From positions 1-53,126 of the forward strand of contig JAIRMF010000079.1 in NCBI GenBank assembly GCA_031258895.1: a stretch of 53,126 bases of DNA. The letters are read 5' to 3'. Of the stretch, positions 42,389 through 49,933 are shown in pieces; the first letter of the stretch is position 1, and every line of letters begins with the position of its first letter. Source of the stretch: Dysgonamonadaceae bacterium. Its GTDB lineage: Bacteria; Bacteroidota; Bacteroidia; Bacteroidales; Azobacteroidaceae. The notes under the pieces are model-generated. The model did not search any database, was not told where the DNA came from, and saw only the letters and a program-made list of their open reading frames with translations. Made by a program: the position numbers and the translations under genes.

Positions 42389-42644
42389 GTTGAGAAAGAT
42401 GAATAGAAACAGTTTGATACAGGATTAAAAAAGAGCTATGATGATGTTCGAAAATCTGATGACAAGCGGTTCTCGTAATAATTTCTGATATGAATGTAGA
42501 AGACGGCCTGTTTGTCTCATGATTCACCAATTAAAAATTGAAACTGAGAGGTTAGATTGAGCTTTATTGATGTGAAATGTAAATCAGCGTAGATGTAACC
42601 TGTTGACTTCAAAGAAAAAATAAACAATAAAATATGTTTTGATT

Positions 42645-45600
42645 ATGGCGTTCAGAAAGGAAACTAAAGTAAAAAACAATTTTTCAAAGATAACTATTGG
42701 GCTTGCTTCGCCTGACGAGATTCTCGGATTGTCGAGCGGTGAGGTAACAAAGCCTGAAACGATTAATTATCGGACTTACAAGCCGGAACACGATGGTCTG
42801 TTCAGCGAACGCATTTTTGGACCCTGTCGTGATTACGAATGTCATTGTGGCAAGTACAAGCGTATTCGTTACAAAGGTATCGTGTGTGATCGTTGTGGAG
42901 TGGAAGTAACCGAAAAGAAGGTTCGCCGTGAACGTATGGGGCATATCAACCTTGTAGTGCCGGTAGCGCATATATGGTATTTCCGCTCGTTACCTAATAA
43001 AATAGGTTATTTACTCGGATTACCAACGAAAAAACTCGATTCGATAATATATTACGAACGCTATGTTGTAATTCAGCCGGGTCAGGTTACGGGTCATGAA
43101 AAATATGATCTGATCGAAGAAAACGAGTATTTGGAAATAATGGAGCACTTGCCGAAAGACAACCAGCTTTTGGATGACCGCGACCCTAACAAATTCATGG
43201 CAAAGATGGGAGCAGAGGCGATTTATGATCTCTTGGAAAGACTTGATCTTGACGAGCTCTCTTACGAACTGCGCCACAGAGCGTCAAACGACTCTTCGCA
43301 GCAGCGCAAACAAGAGGCCTTGAAACGTCTGCAAGTAGTTGAATCGTTCCGTAAATCGAAAGAACGCAACCGTCCGGAATGGATGATCGTAAAGGTAGTT
43401 CCTGTGATTCCTCCAGAACTGCGCCCTCTCGTTCCGCTCGATGGTGGACGCTTCGCAACATCTGATCTCAATGATCTATACCGTCGCGTGATTATCCGAA
43501 ATAACCGCTTGAAACGGTTGATTGAAATCAAGGCGCCTGACGTGATTTTGAGAAACGAAAAACGTATGTTGCAAGAATCGGTCGATTCGCTGTTTGACAA
43601 TTCACGCAAGTTGAGTGCAGTCAAAACTGATGCCAACCGGCCACTTAAATCGCTGTCCGACAGTTTAAAGGGCAAACAGGGGCGGTTCCGCCAAAACTTG
43701 CTGGGTAAACGTGTGGACTATTCTGCTCGCTCGGTTATTGTCGTCGGTCCTGAACTCAAAATGCATGAATGTGGTATCCCTAAAAATATGGCGGCCGAAC
43801 TCTATAAGCCATTTATAATTCGTAAACTGATTGACCGTGGTATAGTAAAGACCGTAAAATCGGCAAAGAAAATAGTTGACCGCAAAGAGCCTGTCGTCTG
43901 GGATATTCTCGAGTACGTTATAAAGGGACACCCTGTCTTACTTAATCGTGCACCGACTTTACACAGGCTTGGCATTCAGGCTTTCCAGCCAAAAATGATT
44001 GAAGGTAAGGCAATCCAACTCCACCCGCTTGCCTGTACGGCATTTAATGCCGATTTCGATGGTGACCAGATGGCAGTCCATCTTCCGCTTGGTAACGAGG
44101 CTGTTCTTGAAGCGCAAATGCTTATGCTCGCCTCGCATAATATTCTCAATCCTGCTAATGGTGCTCCTATTACAGTGCCTTCACAGGACATGGTTCTTGG
44201 TTTGTACTACATTACCAAACTGCGCGACGGTGCTCGCGGAGAAGGACTAAAATTCTACGGACCGGAAGAGGCTATCATTGCCTATAACGAAGGTCATGTG
44301 GACATTCACGCCAAAGTACAAATTATTGTAGATGATATAATTGATGGTAAACCGACAAGACGAATGGTTGAAACTTCCGTTGGTCGTATTATGATAAACG
44401 ATTTTGTTCCGAAAGAAGTTGGTTATCTCAATGTGGTTTTGTCTAAGAAATCACTTCGCGACATTATCGGGGTAGTTATCAAAACCTGCGGCGTGGCTCG
44501 TACCGCACAATTCTTAGACGATATTAAAGACCTCGGATATACAATGGCTTTCAAGGGTGGATTGTCATTCAATCTTGAAGACATCATCATTCCTGAGGAA
44601 AAGGAACAGTTAGTTGCAAAGGGTTACGAAGAGGTGGAGGATATCCTGAACAATTACAACATGGGTTTCATCACTTACAACGAGCGTTATAATCAGATTA
44701 TCGACGTATGGACAAAGGTAAACAATAACCTTGCCGATGTGTTGATAAAACAGTTAAGCACCGACGACCAAGGATTCAATTCCGTTTATATGATGCTTGA
44801 TTCGGGAGCACGCGGGTCGAAAGAGCAGATTCGTCAGTTGTCCGGTATGCGTGGGCTTATGAACAAACCGCAAAAGAGTGGTGCTGAAGGTGGTCAAACT
44901 ATCGAAAATCCCGTTCTATCTAACTTTAAGGAAGGTCTTTCGGTATTGGAGTACTTTATCTCGACTCACGGTGCACGTAAAGGTCTCGCAGACACGGCTT
45001 TGAAAACTGCTGATGCAGGTTATCTGACTCGCCGTCTGGTTGATGTGTCGCACGATGTTATCATCAACGAAGAAGATTGTGGCACGTTGCGCGGACTTGT
45101 GGCGACCGAACTGAAAAATAATGAAGAGACTGTCGTAACTCTCTATGAACGCATCTTGGGTCGTGTTTCCGTTCATGATATCCAACACCCGATTACGGGA
45201 GAAATCCTTGTAAATTCAGGAGAAGAAATCACGGAAGACATTGCCGATGCGATAGAGAAATCACCTATTGAGAGGGTGGAAATACGTTCGGTGTTGACCT
45301 GTGAATCGAAAAAAGGTGTTTGTGCGAAGTGCTACGGACGCAACCTTGCAACGGGTAGAATTGTACAAAAGGGCGAGGCTGTAGGAGTTATTGCGGCCCA
45401 ATCCATCGGTGAGCCTGGTACACAGTTGACCCTGCGTACTTTTCATGTGGGTGGTATTGCGTCAAATATCACTGCAGAAAACAGTGTTATATCGAAATAC
45501 GATGGTAATCTTGAGATCGACGAACTCCGCGCTATTGACTTGCAGGATGAATCAGGCAATCCTTATCAGATTGTGATTAGCCGTTTGTCGGAATTGCGCA

Positions 45601-46943
45601 TTATCGATCCGAACACTAAAATTGTACTTGCCTCGCATAATATCCCATACGCATCGAAACTCTATTTCAAGTCGGGGGACGTTGTGAAAAAGGGTGATAT
45701 GATTATTGAATGGAATCCGTTCAACGCCGTTATTGTATCTGAAGTTCAGGGGACCATCAAATTCGACAATCTTATCGAAAACGTTACCTACAAGGAGGAA
45801 TACGACGACAACACCGGTCTGCGCGAGAAAATCATCATAGAATCACGCGATCGAACCAAAGTACCTTCCGCTCAGATTATCGGCAAAGACGGTTCTGTAA
45901 TCGAAAAGACATACATTCTTCCGCTCGGGGCTCATGTGGTGAAGGAGGACGGAGACGATATAAAACTCGGCGAAGTGTTTGTAAAGATTCCGCGTGCTGT
46001 TGGTAAGACGGGTGACATCACCGGTGGTCTTCCTCGCGTTACTGAACTGTTTGAGGCTCGCAATCCGTCTAATCCGGCGGTAGTATCGGAAATAGACGGT
46101 GAAATCTCGTTCGGCAAAATAAAACGCGGCAACCGTGAAGTGATTGTTACCTCTAAGACAGGTGAATTTAAGACGTATCTCATTCCGTTTTCGAAGCAGA
46201 TACTTGTTCAGGAGAATGACTATGTGCGCGCCGGTACGCCTCTTTCCGATGGGGCCGTCACGCCATCCTATATTCTTGCAATCAACGGTCCGACGGCAGT
46301 TCAGGAGTATATTGTTAACGAGGTTCAGGATGTTTACCGGTTGCAGGGTGTGAAGATTAATGACAAACATTTCGAGGTCATTGTCCGTCAGATGATGCGT
46401 AAGGTAGAGATAATAGAGCCGGGCGACAGCCGATTCCTTGAACAGCAGTTGATAGATAAGCTTGACGTTGCCGAGGAGAACGATCGACTATGGGGAAAGA
46501 GAGTTGTCATCAGTGCGGGCGATTCGCCGAACTTAAAACCGGGCCAAATTGTTACGGCTCGCAAATTACGCGACGAGAACTCTATCCTAAAACGTCGGGA
46601 TATGAAATTAGTTGAGACGCGTGAAGCGATTCCCGCAACTGCGAATCAGGTATTGCAAGGAATTACCCGTGCAGCTCTTCAGACGACGAGTTTCATGTCG
46701 GCCGCTTCGTTTCAGGAAACGACGAAGGTTCTCAATGATGCTGCTATTAACGGAAAGATTGACTACCTTGAGGGCATGAAAGAGAACGTGATTTGTGGAC
46801 ACCTTATTCCTGCCGGCACGGGATTGAAGGAATACGGCAGGATCATTGTCGGCAGGCGCGAAGATATGGAGAAATCACAAGACCCCGACGACAATCCGAA
46901 AAGTCTTGTGGCGGCGATGTTGAAAAAGTCTGAAGTCAAATAG
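42645..46943 (+). CDS. rpoC: RNA polymerase beta' subunit
   Basis: About 1432 aa from ATG 42645 (MAFRKETKVKNNFSK), chosen because the family begins this way; an in-frame TTG six bases upstream is less likely. The first zinc site is CHCGKYKRIRYKGIVCDRCG. The catalytic loop is NADFDGDQMAVH with three Asp. The second zinc site is built around CESKKGVCAKCYG. The bridge helix and trigger loop regions follow (GAQ... GEPGTQLTLRTFHVGG). It assembles with RpoB and RpoA into the core enzyme. A strong hairpin follows. Confidence 0.99.
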   Translation: MAFRKETKVKNNFSKITIGLASPDEILGLSSGEVTKPETINYRTYKPEHDGLFSERIFGPCRDYECHCGKYKRIRYKGIVCDRCGVEVTEKKVRRERMGHINLVVPVAHIWYFRSLPNKIGYLLGLPTKKLDSIIYYERYVVIQPGQVTGHEKYDLIEENEYLEIMEHLPKDNQLLDDRDPNKFMAKMGAEAIYDLLERLDLDELSYELRHRASNDSSQQRKQEALKRLQVVESFRKSKERNRPEWMIVKVVPVIPPELRPLVPLDGGRFATSDLNDLYRRVIIRNNRLKRLIEIKAPDVILRNEKRMLQESVDSLFDNSRKLSAVKTDANRPLKSLSDSLKGKQGRFRQNLLGKRVDYSARSVIVVGPELKMHECGIPKNMAAELYKPFIIRKLIDRGIVKTVKSAKKIVDRKEPVVWDILEYVIKGHPVLLNRAPTLHRLGIQAFQPKMIEGKAIQLHPLACTAFNADFDGDQMAVHLPLGNEAVLEAQMLMLASHNILNPANGAPITVPSQDMVLGLYYITKLRDGARGEGLKFYGPEEAIIAYNEGHVDIHAKVQIIVDDIIDGKPTRRMVETSVGRIMINDFVPKEVGYLNVVLSKKSLRDIIGVVIKTCGVARTAQFLDDIKDLGYTMAFKGGLSFNLEDIIIPEEKEQLVAKGYEEVEDILNNYNMGFITYNERYNQIIDVWTKVNNNLADVLIKQLSTDDQGFNSVYMMLDSGARGSKEQIRQLSGMRGLMNKPQKSGAEGGQTIENPVLSNFKEGLSVLEYFISTHGARKGLADTALKTADAGYLTRRLVDVSHDVIINEEDCGTLRGLVATELKNNEETVVTLYERILGRVSVHDIQHPITGEILVNSGEEITEDIADAIEKSPIERVEIRSVLTCESKKGVCAKCYGRNLATGRIVQKGEAVGVIAAQSIGEPGTQLTLRTFHVGGIASNITAENSVISKYDGNLEIDELRAIDLQDESGNPYQIVISRLSELRIIDPNTKIVLASHNIPYASKLYFKSGDVVKKGDMIIEWNPFNAVIVSEVQGTIKFDNLIENVTYKEEYDDNTGLREKIIIESRDRTKVPSAQIIGKDGSVIEKTYILPLGAHVVKEDGDDIKLGEVFVKIPRAVGKTGDITGGLPRVTELFEARNPSNPAVVSEIDGEISFGKIKRGNREVIVTSKTGEFKTYLIPFSKQILVQENDYVRAGTPLSDGAVTPSYILAINGPTAVQEYIVNEVQDVYRLQGVKINDKHFEVIVRQMMRKVEIIEPGDSRFLEQQLIDKLDVAEENDRLWGKRVVISAGDSPNLKPGQIVTARKLRDENSILKRRDMKLVETREAIPATANQVLQGITRAALQTTSFMSAASFQETTKVLNDAAINGKIDYLEGMKENVICGHLIPAGTGLKEYGRIIVGRREDMEKSQDPDDNPKSLVAAMLKKSEVK

Positions 46944-47000
46944 TAGCCATATCGGTTGATGACGGGTTTAATATAAAAGACAGATTTTACACCCTAAGTA

Positions 47001-47039
47001 CGAAAGAAGCCGCTCCCGTTTTCGGGGCGGCTTCTTTCG
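47001..47039. terminator. hairpin terminator after rpoC (convergent with ruvX)
   Basis: CGAAAGAAGCCGC and CCCG pair with CGGG and GCGGCTTCTTTCG around a TTTT loop, with a single bulged T. This long stem ends the rpoC transcript and may serve the opposing ruvX transcript too. The T-tract is short. Confidence 0.75.
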
Positions 47040-47132
47040 TCAAATCATCTCCCGAATGGTGACTTTCCGGGCGAAATAATGAGAAGGAACAGCTATTATA
47101 TTCCTGCTGTGTGTATATAGGGAGATTCGGTA

Positions 47133-47546
47133 TTATCTGTTATTTTCGAGCCAAGACTGTAAAATAATTGTCGCACTTAACTCGTCTACGAGCGCTTTGT
47201 TCCTGCGGGCCTGCTGTTTCAGTCCTCCTTCAAGCATGGCGCGGTGGGCCAGGACCGAAGTGAAACGCTCGTCCACAAATCGTATCTCTATACCGGACAA
47301 AGACTCGTGCAACAACTCGCGAAACCGTCGCACTCGACCCATATTCTCCGAAGGTTTATAATTCATCTGCCTTGGCTCGCCAAGCAGGAAAATCTCGACT
47401 TCGTTTTCCTCTGTGTACTTTTTCAGAAAGGGGATGACTTCATGGCTGGGCAGGGTCACCAGACCGCCGGCTATCATCTGCAACGGATCGGAAACAGCGA
47501 TACCGGTCCGCTTCTTGCCGTAATCAATAGCTACAATCCTTCCCAC
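47133..47546 (-). CDS. ruvX: RuvX/YqgF family RNase H-fold nuclease
   Basis: 137 aa. RNase H-like fold with MGRIVAIDYGKKRTGIAVSD (first Asp), IFLLGEPRQM, VDERFTSV (Glu) and ALVDELSATIIL (last Asp). It is annotated as a putative Holliday-junction resolvase; in E. coli YqgF is implicated in 16S rRNA 5'-end processing. The start overlaps the end of hpf by 23 bases, so it is translated from the same transcript. Last gene of the xerC-hpf-ruvX group. Confidence 0.92.
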   Translation of the reverse strand: MGRIVAIDYGKKRTGIAVSDPLQMIAGGLVTLPSHEVIPFLKKYTEENEVEIFLLGEPRQMNYKPSENMGRVRRFRELLHESLSGIEIRFVDERFTSVLAHRAMLEGGLKQQARRNKALVDELSATIILQSWLENNR

Positions 47547-47859
47547 CCGCCTTTAAACTTTGCTTGTCGATGATTTTCTCTTTCGACTTCACAGCCTGAC
47601 GTTCAAGCTTCTCAACACATCCGTCTACCGCCGCCTCAAAAGTGTCGGCCGTTTCCTCGGCGAAGAAATCTTTACCGCGAGCAAAAACCTTTATTGATAC
47701 TTCTTTGTTTGCATTTGTTTCCGGTTTTACCACCTTCAATGCTACATCTGCCGACAAAATGGAGTCGTTGAATTTCTCCAAGCGTTTAACTTTTTTCCGG
47801 ATAAACGCTTCCAGTTTCTCACTTGCCTCGAAATGAATGGCCTGAATCACTATTTCCAT
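47524..47859 (-). CDS. hpf: ribosome hibernation factor HPF/RaiA
   Basis: 111 aa. Single-domain HPF/YfiA fold: IQAIHFEASEKLEAFIRKKV, RLEKFNDSILSADVALKV, SIKVFARGKDFFAEE, FEAAVDGCVEKLERQ. It binds idle 30S subunits and protects ribosomes in stationary phase. It has a full Shine-Dalgarno sequence (AGGAGG), unusual in this phylum. In many Bacteroidota this gene and the adjacent recombinase gene lie upstream of the tRNA-tuf cluster; here they are downstream of rpoC, on the opposite strand. Confidence 0.93.
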   Translation of the reverse strand: MEIVIQAIHFEASEKLEAFIRKKVKRLEKFNDSILSADVALKVVKPETNANKEVSIKVFARGKDFFAEETADTFEAAVDGCVEKLERQAVKSKEKIIDKQSLKAGGKDCSY

Positions 47860-47864
47860 AAAAA

Positions 47865-47870
47865 CCTCCT
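47865..47870 (-). promoter_or_regulatory. Shine-Dalgarno sequence of hpf
   Basis: AGGAGG on the minus strand lies five bases before the hpf ATG. Bacteroidota genes seldom carry such a site, and most other genes in this window lack one. Confidence 0.7.
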
Positions 47871-47875
47871 TGATT

Positions 47876-48754
47876 TTAAGCTCTCGGATGAGCTTGTTGA
47901 TATATTTTTTTTAATTCTTCGAATGATGTATGCGTATAGATTTCGGTTGACGCAAGGCTTTCGTGTCCCAACAATTCCTTGACGGCTCTCAGATTGGCCC
48001 CGTTATTTAACATACTTGTCGCGAAGGTATGCCTCAGTACGTGTGGACTTCTCTGTTTTAGGTTTTGGACTGTTGCGAGGCGGCTTTTAACTATTTTGTA
48101 TATCATAGAATTGGAGAGTTGGCGGCCGTTTTTATGCACGAAGAAGGCGTCGGACTGCATCTCGATTTCCGAGTTGCGCTTGTGTAAGTAGGAACGAAGT
48201 GTTGTTTCCAGTGGTACGGCGAACGGTATGATACGTTGTTTATTTCGTTTGCCGGTTACTTTGATTGTTTGCGAGCTGAAATCCACGTCATTATTTTTAA
48301 GTCCTGCCAGTTCTGCGCAACGTATTCCCGTACAGTAAAACGTGTCGAGGATAGCTTTGTCCCGTTCGTCTTCGAACTTGTCACCATAATTATCGTTGGC
48401 GAGCAGAGTACTCATATCCTTATCTTTTACAAACTTGGGCAATGGTTTGCCTGCTTTTGGTCCTTGAACGGTGGCTAAGGGGTTTGTTTCGAGGAGTTTA
48501 TTTCGGCGCAGGTACCGGAAGTAGGATTTCAGTGTACTCAATTTCCGGTTTATTGAGAGCGGGGAATATTTTTCATCCATCAGGCTCACCATCCACCTGC
48601 GCACCCAGACGGCGTCTATATCATGCGGATCGAGGGCGCTCCCGCCGTTCACAAAATCTTTAAACTGTGACAGGTCATTTATGTACGCTTCGAGGGTATG
48701 AGAAGAGTAGTTTCTTTCACATTCCAGGTATTTGATGAATGATTCGACGAACAT
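47876..48754 (-). CDS. tyrosine recombinase, XerC/XerD family
   Basis: 292 aa. The N-terminal SAM-like DNA-binding domain (FIKYLECERNYSSHTLEAY) is followed by a catalytic domain with Arg145 (TGIRCAELAGL), Lys169, His238-x-x-Arg241 (HVLRHTFAT), His264 (LLGHESLAST) and Tyr273 (EIYTHTS). All catalytic residues are present. Length and tight linkage to hpf indicate a housekeeping Xer-type recombinase that resolves chromosome dimers, rather than a mobile-element integrase. XerC versus XerD cannot be decided from sequence alone. hpf starts 16 bases downstream. Confidence 0.9.
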   Translation of the reverse strand: MFVESFIKYLECERNYSSHTLEAYINDLSQFKDFVNGGSALDPHDIDAVWVRRWMVSLMDEKYSPLSINRKLSTLKSYFRYLRRNKLLETNPLATVQGPKAGKPLPKFVKDKDMSTLLANDNYGDKFEDERDKAILDTFYCTGIRCAELAGLKNNDVDFSSQTIKVTGKRNKQRIIPFAVPLETTLRSYLHKRNSEIEMQSDAFFVHKNGRQLSNSMIYKIVKSRLATVQNLKQRSPHVLRHTFATSMLNNGANLRAVKELLGHESLASTEIYTHTSFEELKKIYQQAHPRA

Positions 48755-48824
48755 AACTTTTGCAGTTTGATGTTTTTGCGGAGATGATGAAGCCGGATTT
48801 CTTTTGAACTGTCGGCTTTTGTTT

Positions 48825-49871
48825 TCAGTTGTTTTCCGGTCGCAATTTTCTTACAGTCGCGCCTGTTTGCCACATTTCGCTTTCGCGTAATGCTTTGAGT
48901 TCTTTTTCGAGATTTGTGCGATAGTCTTTTTTGCTGTTGGCGTTGATGGAGCGTTGTGCTTCGTTTCCGTTTACCACTTCGCGGTACAGTTCTTCGAAGA
49001 CGGGTTTTGTTGCGTCATGGAATGGTCCCATCCAGTCGAGTGCGCCACGTTGCGCGGTAGTTGAGCAGTTTGCGTACATCCAGTCCATACCTTTTTCTGC
49101 GAACAGGGGCATCAGTGATTGCGTCAGTTCCTCTACCGTTTCGTTGAAGGCTTCGGAGGGGCTGTGTCCGTTTTCGCGGAGCACTTCGTATTGTGCGAGG
49201 AGGATTCCCTGGATTGCACCCATCAGGGTTCCGCGTTCGCCGGTAAGGTCGGAGTACACTTCGTGTTTGAAGTCTGTTTCGAAAAGATATCCTGAGCCCA
49301 CTCCGATACCGAGAGCGATGGTTTTTTCGCGCGCTTTGCCGGATGCGTTTTGGAAGACGGCGAAGCTGGAGTTGAGGCCACGTCCTTCGAGAAACATTTT
49401 GCGCAGGGACGTTCCGGAACCTTTTGGGGCGACAAGGATTACGTCGACGTTTTCGGGGGGTACGATACCTGTTCTGTTTTTGTAGGTAATTCCGAAACCG
49501 TGAGAGAAGTATAGGGTTTTACCGTCGGTGAGATGCGGTTTGATGGTTGGCCATACTTCTATCTGTGCGGCGTCCGAGAGGAGATACTGGATTATTGTTC
49601 CGCGTTCTGCGGCTTCATTGATTTCGAACAGGGTTTCTCCGGGTATCCATCCGTCTGCGAGGGCTTTATCCCAGGTTTTTCCGCCTTTTCGCTGTCCCAC
49701 TATTACGTTGAAACCGTTATCTCGGAGATTGAGGGATTGTCCGGGTCCTTGAACTCCGTACCCTATCACTGCGATGGTTTCATCTTTGAGGAAGTCTTTT
49801 GCTTTTTGCAGTGGGAATTCTTCCCTTGTCACGACTTTTTCGTCTACGCCGCCGAAATTCATTGTTGCCAT
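48825..49871 (-). CDS. ilvC: ketol-acid reductoisomerase
   Basis: 348 aa. NADPH-binding Rossmann domain with VIGYGVQGPGQSLNLRDNG, then LVAPKGSGTSLRKMF and the knotted C-terminal domain with DLTGERGTLMGAIQG (Mg-binding Asp/Glu). It converts acetolactate and acetohydroxybutyrate to the dihydroxy acids of valine and isoleucine synthesis. No other ilv or leu genes are nearby, which is unusual for a biosynthetic gene often found in a cluster. A -7 element (TACTTTTG, 49921-49914) lies upstream, so it has its own promoter. Confidence 0.97.
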   Translation of the reverse strand: MATMNFGGVDEKVVTREEFPLQKAKDFLKDETIAVIGYGVQGPGQSLNLRDNGFNVIVGQRKGGKTWDKALADGWIPGETLFEINEAAERGTIIQYLLSDAAQIEVWPTIKPHLTDGKTLYFSHGFGITYKNRTGIVPPENVDVILVAPKGSGTSLRKMFLEGRGLNSSFAVFQNASGKAREKTIALGIGVGSGYLFETDFKHEVYSDLTGERGTLMGAIQGILLAQYEVLRENGHSPSEAFNETVEELTQSLMPLFAEKGMDWMYANCSTTAQRGALDWMGPFHDATKPVFEELYREVVNGNEAQRSINANSKKDYRTNLEKELKALRESEMWQTGATVRKLRPENN

Positions 49872-49913
49872 TTTTAATACGATTAGTTGTTATTAAATTT
49901 TTTGTTTGCCTTA

Positions 49914-49921
49914 CAAAAGTA
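49914..49921 (-). promoter_or_regulatory. -7 element of ilvC
   Basis: Minus-strand TACTTTTG fits TAnnTTTG, 42 bases before the ATG. The -33 match is weak. Confidence 0.5.
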
Positions 49922-49933
49922 CTAAAAATTTTC

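Larger units (their letters stand above)
42178..42644. other. rpoB-rpoC spacer with two inverted repeats
   Basis: About 465 bases with no supported gene. It contains two perfect inverted repeats, listed separately (42217-42253 and 42362-42388). The rest is A/T-rich. A weak -7-like GATATTTG lies near 42345, without a -33 box. Confidence 0.7.

Noticed and set aside
47876..48754. Tyrosine recombinase as the integrase of a mobile element
   Set aside because: No att-like repeats, cargo or tRNA insertion beside it. The link with hpf and its length fit a housekeeping Xer recombinase.
48679..48873. 64-codon minus-strand frame between ilvC and the recombinase gene
   Set aside because: It overlaps both genes in a different frame and shows no ribosomal protein S21 pattern, which I looked for because S21 often precedes this recombinase gene.
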